Part shown: piece after piece, positions 29,551 to 40,076 of the stretch
Layout: the number at the start of each line of letters is the position of its first letter
How positions within the stretch are numbered: the stretch's first letter is position 1
Assembly: GCA_036924285.1 (NCBI GenBank)
Contig: JAYKYS010000016.1
Location: forward strand, 558,001-622,000
DNA from: Asterella californica
Taxonomy: Eukaryota; Streptophyta; Marchantiopsida; Marchantiales; Aytoniaceae
Reading direction: 5' to 3'
Length of the DNA stretch: 64,000 bases
The notes under the pieces: model-generated
Databases searched by the model: none
What the model was told of the DNA's origin: nothing
The model's input: the letters and a program-made list of their open reading frames with translations, nothing else
Program-made: the position numbers and the translations under genes

Positions 29551-31003
29551 CTACTCTGATTGCTCGGAGGCAACCTCTACCTGATCTGCTCCTAACGCGG
29601 CTTCTGATAAGCTAGAAAGCCCTGCGATCACCTCAGGTAACACTGAGGTGGCTTCCTCCTCATCGTTCTTTGCTGGCCCTGCTGTCGCTGCTGCTGCTTC
29701 TTCCTCGGCTTCTGCTTCTGTTTCGGAAAACGGAAGCGTCTTCTGAGAAGCTGGGTCGAGTGGTGCTTCCTCGCTCTTCTGAGGCATTGGTTCGATACTA
29801 AGGACCATGGCAACCTCATAGGGGTCCGGCGAAGTCGCTTCCTCCACGCGGAATACCTGGGAAGACGATTCTTCTTCCTGTCTTCCGGGACATCTTCCGG
29901 AGTCTTCTCGGCTTCCAATGCTGTCACTACCAAGTGGACAGCGAGGTCGAACTCCTCCTTCTCTAATTCGGATCCAGTCGATGGTGCTGGAGCTTGAGAA
30001 GACGCAGTTGCATGTGACGGAATCAAGAGAAGATCATAGAGTGTCTTCACTCCCTCTATTTGCCGATCCAAATACCTGAACATACTCTCCTTGCACTCTA
30101 CCAACATCCCCTTGGACTCATCGTCCCACTCTCTAGCCAAGGTAAGCAACTTCCTACCCGCGATTAAGTTGAACTTCTTTCGAAGCGCTTCCACCGACTG
30201 TGCTAGCATCTCCTGCGCACGAGCTTCCGCTACTTCTCGCTGCATCTTCTCGGCTGCAACTCGCACTTCTGCGGCTTCCCGCTGCGTCTTCCATGTTGTC
30301 TTCTCCTCTGCAAGGGCGGTGATCTTTCCCCGCACTCGGAGAACCTCTTGATCGCGCTGCTGTAAACGCGTCTGCAACTCCTGGTTGCCCTTCTTCAGTT
30401 GGGTCAGCTCCTTGGCAGAAGCGGCTGCTTCCGCCTTGTACCTCGCTGCGAGCTTCTCCGTGGTGCGAAGACTAGCTTCCAGCGCTTCTGTCTTCTTCTG
30501 GTCTTCTTCCTGACGCATCAAGGTGCGCAAGCCGAATCCAAGCTGTAAAGGTCTCTTCTGAGCTTTCGCTCTCTTCTCCAGCAACTCCATAGCTGGCTAG
30601 ATCTCGGTGTGGAAGAAGGCGCTGAATTCTTCCAGTCTTCTTCCTGCGGAAGACAGGTTCATCTCCACAATTCGATTGGAGGTGTCGACCTTGTCTTCCA
30701 GAGGCAAAGATGCCTCTTCCACCACAATGGTCTTCAGCTTCTGCACACGGGAAGAAGCTACTCTTCTCATCTTCCAAGGTGGAAGATCTCTCCCCATGGT
30801 AGAAGCGGTCCTCTTTACTACGCTTCCTCGCATCGCATTAGGAGTATCCATCCACCTTTCGTCTTCTGAAGTCTTCGGAAGACTCCCTGGTATTGCAGAA
30901 GCGATCTTCTGCTCCGGTCGGGTACTCAGCGGCTCTTCCTACGAGTTAGACTCCGATCCCGAATGAATGAGGGAGATGGGCTTCCTAGGTACACTTCTAG
31001 GAC
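29551..31003 (-). pseudogene. element E coiled-coil ORF, 3' part
   Basis: Minus-strand frame from the A insertion point down to a stop at 29551. It begins PRKPISLIHSGSESNS, has in-frame stops near 30949 and 30598, then a long heptad-like, Ala/Glu/Lys/Arg-rich coiled coil (ARYKAEAAASAKELTQLKKG, KTTWKTQREAAEVRVAAEKM). A conserved-looking segment follows (RKLLTLAREWDDESKGMLVE, YLDRQIEGVKTLYDLLLIPS), and after a frameshift near 29880 an acidic tail ending EVASEQSE. It is the continuation of the ORF at 48824-49660: the two halves fit in frame once element A is removed. The protein is not recognisably gag, pol or a host enzyme; a large structural protein of a plant retroelement is the likeliest reading. 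Confidence 0.6.
31000..31003. repeat. 4-bp target site duplication of element A (left)
   Basis: GGAC immediately before the 5' LTR; repeated at 48820-48823 immediately after the 3' LTR. Confidence 0.75.
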
Positions 31004-31784
31004 TGTAACACCAGGGTTGCATAGTAGTAAATATGTGATAAGTTATAACTATGTGTGGTGAGTCTTCTAAATAAGTCCCAAGGCTAGACCATACTCTAAG
31101 TTAGTGACAGATAACTAGGAGTAGTCACAGTTAGAGTTGGAGGTATTTGAGGACAGAATATTAGAATATTCTAAAGTGTGAGAACTACTATTTTGTTTGG
31201 TTGTGCATAAAATGACAAGGATGTGAATAATACACTCTTGTCTTATGCGTGACTGATTTTTATTGGTTGTAGAGACTTAAGGGTCAAACAATCAAGAGGG
31301 TTGTTGACCTTTTTGGCTCAATTATGTGTTAGTATTTTGTCTTGTAAGGAGCAATCCGAGATTCCTTTCAAAGATTCCTTTATACTTCTAGAAGAATCCT
31401 AATTATTAGAGTAGAGTCAAAAGAGGAGAAATCTACTCTTGACTTAGGACTTTTACCTTTGACTTGGTCTCGGTAAATTGCAGTAAATCAGATTTACAAG
31501 TAGTTACCATGGTAAATCTGCAGTAGTATAAATAGAGGGGTTGTAGAGTGATCTCTCATCCTCCCTTTGCCTTGTATTTGGAAGCCGTTAGGCCATATCT
31601 ATAAAGGGTGTGTTTTTCATCTCTGCGTCTCCATGAGAGTTCTCGTCCCAATGAGGAAGAGATATGAGAATGTTGAGAGTTGGATTTAGCCGAGGCCTCT
31701 TAGTTCCATGATGCGCCTCCTCAAAGGCCATCAGAGGTTTATCCTGGGTGAGAGATAGGACCGGTAGCACGCTTGAGGGTCACA
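31004..31784 (+). repeat. 5' LTR of element A
   Basis: Starts TGTAACACC, ends GGTCACA. TATAAATAG at 31527-31535 is the likely core promoter, with transcription starting some 30 bases later. Near-identical to 48038-48819. Confidence 0.92.
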
Positions 31785-31788
31785 TTTT

Positions 31789-31806
31789 TGGTTCCGTTGC
31801 CGAGAC
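31789..31806 (+). promoter_or_regulatory. primer-binding site for tRNA-Glu (element A)
   Basis: TGGTTCCGTTGCCGAGAC, four bases after the LTR. It is complementary, with one mismatch, to the 3' end of plant nuclear tRNA-Glu (..GTCCCGGCAACGGAACCA, as I recall it), the usual way of priming minus-strand cDNA in LTR elements. Confidence 0.8.
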
Positions 31807-31828
31807 CTCACTAGGAGGCTTGAGAGAT

Positions 31829-31999
31829 ATGTTTCGCGTGCAGTTTTACATCAGACAGAAGGACGTTATGAGAGAGCATATCGAGAGAACTCTTGGAGAG
31901 GCTAGAGCTACTGCCATGCTAGAGACCTTAGAGCCATTCGTGTATCCGGTTGTTATCTACGATGCATTTGAGGTCATCTTGTACATTCTGTACACATAG
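31829..31999 (+). CDS. sORF-a of element A (56 aa, conserved, unknown)
   Basis: ATG at 31829, 23 bases after the primer site, to TAG at 31997. The product starts MFRVQFYIRQKDVMREH, has a central TLGEARATAML and an aromatic, hydrophobic C terminus (PFVYPVVIYDAF, VILYILYT). Element B encodes an 84-percent-identical protein at the same place (41680-41850) although most codons differ: 28 synonymous codon changes against 9 amino-acid changes. That ratio shows selection on the protein. No family recognised. It is the first ORF on the genomic RNA, so it would be translated efficiently; roles in membrane targeting, RNA packaging or regulation of translation are only guesses. Confidence 0.75.
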   Translation: MFRVQFYIRQKDVMREHIERTLGEARATAMLETLEPFVYPVVIYDAFEVILYILYT

Positions 32000-32198
32000 G
32001 ATGTTAGAATCAGCTGAAGAGAACGTGTCGAGTGTTAGAGTTTAAATCTGAGAGTAGAGTGGTTCATATAATCCTATATGTTCATGAGGGTAGAGGATCA
32101 GATCACTCTTATCAAGTTCTTTGAGTGATAGTCCTTATTGTTGAGACTAAAAGGAGGAGAGACTAAGAGTCCGAAGGTGTAGACGATTCGTTTTCTGA

Positions 32199-32384
32199 TC
32201 GAGTTTACAGTCACCGTCATTTTCTCTGTATTTCTCGGACGTCCTTGAAACTTCACGACGGACTGGAAAAGCTCCTGATCTATCTATTGATCCAAAGATC
32301 ACTAGTTTTGGAGCTATAGAGCTCAAGATATCGCTGTCAGAAGTTCAGCTGGTAGTCCAATCGATCAAAATCTGCATGGGGTAG
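32199..32384 (+). pseudogene. ORFx remnant of element A
   Basis: An open frame with no ATG in a sensible place ends at TAG 32382-32384, 16 bases before ORF0. Its last third (FGAIELKISLSEVQLVVQSI) aligns with PGEVELDFYKSEFKMSVVIS of the 105-residue ORF of element B at 40691-41008. Similarity is weak and the N-terminal part is not recognisable, so it may be a decayed copy of a third leader gene. Confidence 0.35.
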
Positions 32385-32400
32385 AATTTAAGTCAAGATC

Positions 32401-32871
32401 ATGGAGGGTCAGAAAGAGTGGGTAGTGAGACTTAGGAACCTCCCTCAAAATCTTGATGTCATAGTGGGTGTGGACGAACGTTCTAGAGAGTTAAAGGTCG
32501 AATTTGAAGAGAGGACGGAGAGAAACAGACAAGACTCTTCCAAGAAGAAGTTGAGAACAGAATCGTGGTGCTACTTTTGTAGAGGGTTGGGACACTATGC
32601 AGCAAGTTGTCCCGTGAGATTCAAGAGAGAAAATCCTCGTGAGGGAAGGAATTTTATTGATCTAGGTCTTCGAGTAGGTCCGTCGTCTCCTTCACGCGTT
32701 TTCAAGGACGAGAACATCTGCTCAAACTGTGGGATTGAAGGTTTGCTAAAGGAGCACGAGTGTGGAGACGTGATCGCACTGTTGGCATCTACGTCTAGAA
32801 GATTGAGAGAGGAGCAAGGAGTTGAAACGGAGAAGCTGTCATCTTCAGACGAAAATTCAGCTAACGCATGA
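32401..32871 (+). CDS. ORF0 of element A: CCHC zinc-knuckle leader protein
   Basis: 156 aa from ATG 32401 to TGA 32869-32871. The N terminus VVRLRNLPQNLDVIVGV is conserved in element B (VRLRNLPQGLDVIISV). A canonical CX2CX4HX4C knuckle, CYFCRGLGHYAASC, is at residues about 59-72, followed by a conserved LGLRVGPSSPS and a second Cys/His cluster CSNCGIEGLLKEHEC (CX2CX8HXC). About half of the residues are identical in B (40076-40552). The knuckle predicts single-stranded nucleic-acid binding. This is separate from gag, which has its own knuckle further on. The stop codon overlaps the start of sORF-b (ATGA). No named family recognised. Confidence 0.75.
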   Translation: MEGQKEWVVRLRNLPQNLDVIVGVDERSRELKVEFEERTERNRQDSSKKKLRTESWCYFCRGLGHYAASCPVRFKRENPREGRNFIDLGLRVGPSSPSRVFKDENICSNCGIEGLLKEHECGDVIALLASTSRRLREEQGVETEKLSSSDENSANA

Positions 32872-33035
32872 TGGAGATGATAATCCGAATGGTGGAGAAG
32901 GTGACGATGAGGATGCGACTCATGCATACGTTCGGTGAGGAGATAGCGCAGGCGATTATGATGGAACCTTTTCCTTTCTTGCTACCAATGGTCGATTATG
33001 CTCGCATGGAGTTAGTAATGTTCATCCTATACTAG
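32868..33035 (+). CDS. sORF-b of element A (55 aa, conserved, unknown)
   Basis: Starts at ATG 32868, overlapping the ORF0 stop in the sequence ATGA, and ends TAG 33033-33035, 50 bases before gag. Residues include IIRMVEKVTMRMRLM, TFGEEIAQA, PFPFLLPMVDYARMELVMF and a terminal ILY. Element B has a 69-percent-identical copy at 39912-40076 in the same overlapping arrangement, and an old copy near 7.1 kb keeps MNYSRMELILFILF before a stop. It also resembles sORF-a (MR..T.GEE.A, PF..P.V.Y, then an E-V/L-I/V hydrophobic end), so the two may be duplicates. The overlap suggests translation by termination-reinitiation. Function unknown. Confidence 0.75.
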   Translation: MMEMIIRMVEKVTMRMRLMHTFGEEIAQAIMMEPFPFLLPMVDYARMELVMFILY

Positions 33036-33085
33036 AAAACGGAGAGAGACATCGTGTTGAGGAGAGGAGAAGACATCAATTTAAG

Positions 33086-34052
33086 ATGGGGAAGCTTCCG
33101 GTTTTCTATGGAAAGGATGGTGAGGATGTAGAAACCTTTGTGCGAGATTTCAAGCGAGCATGCATAGGAAACCATGAGAGGAAGAAGGAAGAGTGGGCAT
33201 CACTATTACCTGATTTCCTAGAGGATACCGCATTGACTTGGTATGAGGAATACAGAAGGAACAAGACTGAGATGGATACATGGGAAAGCTTGACGGAGGC
33301 TCTAATTGAGAACTTTCTGCCGGATGAGAGCTATGAGAAGCTCATGACCGAGGTGACCTTCTTGAAGCAAGGAGATGCTGAGAAGGTGAGGGTTTACGCA
33401 GAAAGAACCGAGAAGTTGGAGGCTCGTTTCAAGACTATATTGAAGAAGAGCGGTGATAATGTGGAGGCTACAATGGTGGGAATTGTGGCCATGCTTACCA
33501 AGAACTTTGTGGCAGGTCTGAAGCCTCAAATCAGAACTCAGGTGAAGTACGAGAAGCCCACCACTAAGGCGAAGGCGATTGAAATTGCGGTTCGAATGGA
33601 AGAGAGTTTGGAAGATGATGACGTTCTTCTAAGAGAAGCAAAGGCGGCAAGTGTTGCAGGGATTACACTCGGTGGTAGAGCTGCTCAAAGAATCCCGACG
33701 CCTGCTGTGGTTGCTGTCAACCCTCCGACGCCTAATCTTCAAGATGAACTAAGACAAATAACAGAAACGTTGGCGGATCTGAAGATCAATGTAGTGCAGT
33801 TGAAAGAGCGGAGGAACCAAGGAGGAGGAGGAGGTCAACGAGGTTATGGAGGAAATTTCAATCGAGGGCCTCAAAATGAATTTGGTGGTATCTCGTGCTA
33901 CGGATGTGGTGGTCCTCATTTTCAAAAGAATTGTCCACACTCCATCCAAAATGGAGGACGGAACAATGAAGGTGCAAGAGGAAATCTGGGAGGAGGAGTT
34001 CCGCCACAAAACAAAGACAAAGGCGTTGCCACAATTGATGCGGTGAAGGTAC
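33086..34052 (+). pseudogene. element A gag (first part of gag-pol, cut by B)
   Basis: Starts MGKLPVFYGKDGEDVETFVR and runs open for 322 codons to the B insertion. It holds the retrotransposon gag capsid domain (residues about 20-180: ALTWYEEY, ALIENFLPDESYEKL, KVRVYAERTEKLEARF). A Gly-rich RNA-binding region with a variant knuckle follows, CYGCGGPHFQKNC, spaced CX2CX3HX4C, one residue shorter than normal between Cys and His. Element B has the same shortened spacing (CWTCGGSHFQRNC), so it is a lineage trait. The frame resumes at 42811 after B. Structural protein of the virus-like particle; this half is undamaged in itself. Confidence 0.88.
34049..34052. repeat. 4-bp target site duplication of element B (left)
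   Basis: GTAC, repeated at 42807-42810. Lies in the gag-protease linker of element A. Confidence 0.8.
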
Positions 34053-34962
34053 TGTAAACCCTCCGCGGTCCTATCGATCAACTACCCCCCCCGATCTCTC
34101 AACCTCCACGATCGTCATCCACGAATCTGCAACATGTCGGGCCTGTCTCTCACTCAGGGGTCACCTCTGATGGCTTTGATGGAAGCACACCATGATCTTG
34201 AAGGGAAAATGCTGAGTTCACTCATTCATAAACTTATCAACTAAAAAAATATCTCCTTAAACACATCAACTAAAATCCTCCATTCTAACGACGTTTCTCA
34301 AGTTCTCACATACTAAAAATATCCCACACTCTCTATATTACTCAAGTTGTCATTACGACAATGTGAAAACACGGATGAGGAGCTCTTCTCTACTCCTCTA
34401 TTTATACATTCTAGGTTTTTACTTTGGTACCCCCGATAACTCAGCCATAATCACTTTTACCGGGTTTTACTAAGATATTACTTAAGGTAAAAGCATTGAT
34501 CACATGGGCTTTTTATCTTTTCGCATGAGCTTATTCCTTCAAAGTCACCAACTTCTAGAAGGATTCTGGAATATTCTCAAAGAATCTCGAATTTCCACCC
34601 CCCTCTACACTAGGACCCACTAAAAAGGAAACATGTGGAATCTCTTCTTGTTTTTAATGCCCACAAAGTCCACAACTTTAATCCAACCACTAATATCAAG
34701 TCAAAAAGGAGATAAGGGATACTTTCCACCTCCTTTCTACCTTTTAGACAAGATGACAAGATAGTAGTGCTCACTCTTTAGCAAATATCTGAATTCTGCC
34801 AAAAGTATAGCTAAGTTTAACCATAACTAACTTTTAGCTAGTCATGACTAACTTGATACCTCCTAAAAGTACTTTGGCAGCAAATAAACATTCTCAACAC
34901 TTAGTTAGAACTAAACACCTTACTACTAGACAAACTTCCTATGTGTAACATAGGTCGTTACA
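34053..34962 (-). repeat. 3' LTR of element B
   Basis: On the element strand it starts TGTAACGACC and ends GGAGGGTTTACA; the core promoter TATAAATAG is at 34398-34406 (minus). Near-identical to 41897-42806. Confidence 0.93.
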
Positions 34963-34976
34963 TTTTACCCCCGGAC
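34963..34976 (-). promoter_or_regulatory. polypurine tract of element B
   Basis: On the element strand GGGGGTAAAA directly precedes the 3' LTR, the usual primer for plus-strand synthesis; the same CCGGGGGTAAA occurs in element A at 48027-48037. Confidence 0.75.
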
Positions 34977-37900
34977 TAAATTTTCGCTCCGTCCTCGGAG
35001 TGAAGAGAGAACTTCCGTTGATGAAACAACTTCAACTTGTCATGGTTGACCCGATCGAATCTCCTTCCTCCCAGCTCCTGAAGGTCATACGTGAAGTTGC
35101 TCCACACCTTATCTACAACAAAAGGACCAAAATATCTAGGAAGAAACTTCTTCCTAGCCCTCTTGAATCTGATAGCATCATACAACATTACCCAATCTCC
35201 GACTTGAAAAGGTTTTACCTCCCTCTTGCCCAACCGTTTGTCGTAACTCTTTTTTTGATACGCCTGAGCTCGTTCCATCCGGATCATTGCTACCGCTCGG
35301 GTCTCGTCCAACTCCATGAGTTGATCCCTTCTTGATCTGACCACGTCTTCTCCTCTCGACCTCTTCAACTTTCGTTGAATAGTTTGAAAAGTATCCAATT
35401 CGAATTAGATCGGCAACTTGGACTCCACTCCATAAACCAGTCGAAATGGGGAGTATCCAGTAGAAGTCTTTGTTGTCGTTCGGTACTCCCATAAGATGGC
35501 ATGTAGCCTCTTATCCCAAGTATGTTTCGCAGTTTCAACACCAGCATCTTTGGCGAGCATCATACAAAGTGTAAGATTGGTCTTCTCCGCAAGACCATTA
35601 GCATTTGGTTTGTATGAGGTCGTTACTCGTGGCTTGATAGAAAAGTGTTGTAGCATAGCAGTAGTCATGCTCCCTACAAACTCTCCTCCTCTATCTGAGA
35701 CCAACTCTAACGGACATCCAAATCTCGTGATGATCCTTTCCCATAGGAATCTACCGACTTCTGTTTCATTGGTCTCTCTCAAAGGTCTAGCCTCTACCCA
35801 CTTGGTACAATAGTCAGTGACGACTACAATGTATCTATTGCCTCGAGGTGTCTTATTAAGAGGACCTACAAAGTCAATACCCCACTTCTCAAACGGTCCT
35901 AATACTGGAATTGATCTTAACGGAGGTGTTCTAGTAGACTTTAGAGCAAATGCTTGACATACGTCACAAGTTTTGCAATAGTCTAAACACTCTTTGAAAA
36001 TCCCTTTCCAGTGATACCCCGCATCCAAAATCTTGAAGGCTGTTATCTTACCAGCAAAGTGACCTCCGCAAACAGTTCCGTCGTGAAACTCGTGCATTAG
36101 TTTGAATGCCTCCTTCTGACCAACTGCTCTCCTTAGTAACCCATCTGCTCCTTGATGAAACAGAATTCCCTCCACCATGGTGTAAGGTTTGCATCTCTTG
36201 ATCAACGCGTTACGTTCTCGGGTATGCATACCTTCTGGAAAAGAGCCATCTGCAAAGAAACTCCAGATTTCCTTGTACTCGTCCGGTATCTCCTCAATGC
36301 TTGTGATGGTCATCAGATGCTCGTCTGGAAATGAATCATCAAACGGTTCTTCTCCCTCATCATCATAAGCCCTTGACAAAAGATCAGCATTCGCATGCTT
36401 CTTCCCTGGTCTATCTTCGATCACATAATCGTATTCTGTTAGAAGGATCTTCCAACGAGCAATACGACCTTCGGCATTAGGCTTATTAAAGATATACTTT
36501 AAAGCCTTGTGATCTGTGACTATGGAAAATTTCCCTCCTAGCAAGTAGTGTCGAAATTTCTTCAATCCAAAGATCACCGCTAATCCTTCTCGTTCAGTCA
36601 CGGAGTAATTCTTCTCCGCTAGAACCATCTGCCTACTAGCATAAGCTATAGGATGATCATGCCCATCTCCATCTAGCTGACTTAATGTACATCCGATTGC
36701 TACATTGGAGGCATCCGTATACAGAATAAATGCTTTACTCCACTCAGGTTTAGCAAGTATAGGAGCTGTCACTAATGCCTTTTTCAGCTCCTCAAATGCT
36801 TCCTTTGCCTTCTGATCATGCACTATCAAGTCAAAATCAACTCCCTTCTTCATGTACATAGTCAAAGCTATTGCTTTGTTTGAGAAGGAAAAGACAAACC
36901 TACAATAATATCCAACCATGCCAAGAAATTGCCTCAACTTTGTCAAGTTGATCGGAAATGGAAGATCCACAATCTTCTTCACCTTCTCAGGATCTACCGC
37001 AATCCCATTCTTGGAAATGATGTGTCCTAACAGCAGACCTTCTTCGCAGCCAAAGATGCACTTCTCTGGATTTAGAGAAGCGTTGGCTTGCTCCAACCGC
37101 TGCAAAACTTTGATCACATGATCAAAGTGGTCCTCCTTTCTTCCGTACACACAGAAATCGTCAATGAAATCCCGAACAAACTTCCCTATGAATGGTTCAA
37201 ACACCTTGTTCATGAACCTCTGAAACGTGGCCGGAGCATTACACAGTCCGAATGGCATCACTCGAAATGCAAATGTTCCCCAAGGAGTAGTGAAAGTAGT
37301 CAACTGTTGGTACTCCTGTGCTATCTTGATCTGGTTGTATCCACTATAACCATCACCAAAGCTGTACCACTCATGACCAGCAACTTCCTCCAAAATCTCA
37401 TCTATAAATGGTAGAGGATAATAATCCTTCTTGGTAACTGCATTCAGCTTCTTATAGTCTATGCACACTCGCAGCTTACCATTCTTCTTCTTGACAATCA
37501 CAATGGGTGAAACCCATTCTGAGTTCTCCACCTCGTAGATGAAACTCGCCTCCCTCAACTTGTCTATCTCCTCCTTGACCATCATGGCTGTTGTAGGATT
37601 GACCCTTCTCTGCTTCTGTCGAACTGGTCTTGCGTTCTCCTCCAATTCGATTCGATGAGTCTCGAGGGTCACCTCCTTCAAATCCTTGTAGCTGAAAGCA
37701 AACACATGGATATATTTTCGAAATATATCTAGGAATCTACTTTTCTCCTCTTGAGTGACATTGATACCAAACTTCAGGGTAGAGAGTCTTCTCACAATCT
37801 CTGCCTCACTCAACTCTTCTTTGTCAAGATCTTTCTCCACTGCTGGTCGAGACAACAAGTCAATAGCACTAAGCTGATGTACTGATTCATCTCGACCAAA

Positions 37901-39862
37901 TCCTTCATCCTCAGACGAGGATTCTTGATCGTAAGAATCTCTGGTATCTACTTCTGATGCACTCTGATCATCCTCCGTATCAGATTCCCAGTAGTCACTA
38001 GTGGGTCTATCAGAGTCAGAAGTCACAACTCCAACACCCGAGAGAGGAACTATCACTCTATGATCTCTAGGCCCAATCCGTAAGTATCCCTTGTGCCACC
38101 TATCCGTGGTGCGCACAGCTCTCAACCAAGGCCTACCTAGGAGCAAATCATAACTAGAGTCCTTTAACACTTGAAAGGACATCAATGTTTGAACTCCCAT
38201 CACAGACACGACCACCTTCTCTAACACGCCAAGAGGTCTTACCCGTTGCTTGTTAGCCATCCCCACGACAATGCTAGCCGGGCGAGTTGGTTCCATCCCC
38301 AACTTCTTCATCAACCTCTCCGATATGGCGTTGACAGCCGATCCTCCATCCACCAATACGTCAGAGACGTAGTGACCATTCAACCGGACTTCAATCTTTG
38401 AAGCCCTAGTGCATACCTCTGAAGCATGCACATCCACCACACCAACTCCCACAGACTTTGATGTCTTGCTCTTGGGTTTCTTCTTCTTGCTTCTCTTAGA
38501 ACTCAGTCCTCCTCTGAGTTCCCTTCGTAAGCTGGGATTAAGTGCGATCAGTTGTCCAACAGTGATGTTGGCTTTCTGAGCACCCACATCTTCAACCACA
38601 TCATATCCCGCTTGGGAAGATGAAATGGTGAAATCCGCCATCCCCAGCTTCCTTCTTGGCTCCCTTGGTGTACTCGAAACATTACTCGAACGAGTACTTC
38701 TGCTTGCTGACTCCTCCATGAAAACCGGTTCATCAGAAAATCGAGTTCTTTTCCTTTCTTGAGCTAAAAGCTCCACCGGTGCATGAGAAGAGTTTGAACT
38801 CTCTCCTTTCTCGTAGATGGGATCTCGCACGACATCGATAGTAGCCACCCCCTTGTCTCGTCCTTGTGATGGATTTCCTCCACCCATATTCATTCTGACA
38901 GCTTCGGCACCTCTCGCTCCGTTGTTAGGACAATTTCGCTGGAAATGAGAACCTCCACACGTCCAACAAGTGATTCCTCCAAAGTTACCTTGGTTACCTC
39001 CAAAGTTACCTTGATTTCCTCGGTTGGGATTGTTGTCGTAACCTCTTTGACCTCCTCCTCCACCTTTGTTCCTCCATTCTCGTAACTGCACCACGTTTAT
39101 CTTGAGATCCGCAAGAGTATCGGTGATGCTCTTCAGCTCGGCATGAAAATCATAGGCGGCAGTAGACATCGTTGTTGGGACAAACGGTCTTGGCACCACC
39201 GTTGGAGTAGGAGTTGACGTTGAAGCAATCACCAATTGTGATGGTGCAGGTGCGATCGTTGTGACTACACCAGGAGTCGGAGTTGACACCAGAGCAGCAT
39301 GATGAGGTTGGATGATATCTCCTTCATCCAAACTCTCTTCCATATTTGTCGCTATCTTGATGGCCTCCGCTTTGGTTGCTGGCTTCTCGTACCTCACTTG
39401 GGTTCGAATTGAAGGCCTCAACCCTCCCACCAAGTTCTTGGTCAACACTGCTCCAATCCCCGCCATCGTTAACTCCACATTGTCTCCACTCTTCCGTAGG
39501 ACCGTCCGAAACCGTTGCTCCAACTTATCCACCCTTTCGGCATATTGCCGAACTTTCTCGTCGTCCCGTTGCTTCAAGTGAGTAAGCTCCACCATGAGCT
39601 TCTCATAACTCTCTTCTGGAAGAAATTCTTCGATGAGTGCATTACTCAACGTCTCCCATGTGTCCTCAACTGCACCAGGTATCTTGCTCTTCACTCGGTC
39701 GTCATACCACGTAAGAGCAAAATCTTCTAAAAACTCTGGCAGTAACAACACCTATTCTTCCTTCCTTCTCACGTTGTTTCCGATGCAACCCCTTTTGAAG
39801 TCTCGTACAAATGGTTCTACATCTTCATTGTCCTTCCCATGAAACACTGGTAACTTCCCCAT
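34976..39862 (-). pseudogene. element B gag-pol polyprotein (two stops, otherwise complete)
   Basis: From ATG 39862 to the stop at 34976-34978 the frame is continuous except for TAG at 39752-39754 (Trp in A) and TAA at 35405-35407 (Gln in A): about 1630 codons. Order is gag with capsid domain; knuckle CWTCGGSHFQRNC; protease with DVLVDGGSAVNAIS; RT with FGDGYSGYNQ, MPFGLCNAPATFQR and FIDDFCVYG (37157-37168). Next are RNase H (YTDASNVAIG, REGLAVIF, VTDHKAL, HANADLLSR) and integrase with H-H-C-C zinc site (HDGTVCGGHFAGK, CKTCDVCQ) and D..D..E (GIDFVGPL, VSDRGGEF, NGLAEKTN). The C terminus KFLPRYFGPFVV has no chromodomain. No frameshift was seen. The long region before gag-pol holds separate small ORFs. 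Confidence 0.93.
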
Positions 39863-39911
39863 CTTATAACTATTCTTTCTACCCTTCTAATTTTTGTGCA
39901 ATAACTACTCG

Positions 39912-40076
39912 CTAAAAGAGTACGAACATCACCAATTCCATTCGCGAATAATCTACCATAGGTAAAATGAAAGGAAATGGTTGTAACAACACCTCTTGTG
40001 CCATCTCTTCTCCCAAGGTAATCATGAGTCTGAGTCGCATCACCGCCTTCTCCACCATCCGAATGACGATCTCCAT
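39912..40076 (-). CDS. sORF-b of element B (54 aa)
   Basis: ATG at 40076 shares its A with the ORF0 stop (TGATG); stop at 39914-39912, 49 bases before the gag ATG. The product has VIRMVEKAVMRLRLM, TLGEEMAQE, PFPFILPMVDYSRMELVMF and ends VLF. Compared codon by codon with A, 19 codons differ silently and 17 by mostly conservative replacement. Intact. See the element A copy for what can be said about its role. Confidence 0.75.
   Translation of the reverse strand: MEIVIRMVEKAVMRLRLMITLGEEMAQEVLLQPFPFILPMVDYSRMELVMFVLF

Noticed and set aside
30607..30966. Plus-strand frames opposite the E coiled-coil ORF
   Set aside because: Antisense shadows of a GAAG-rich coding sequence; the minus strand has the coherent protein.
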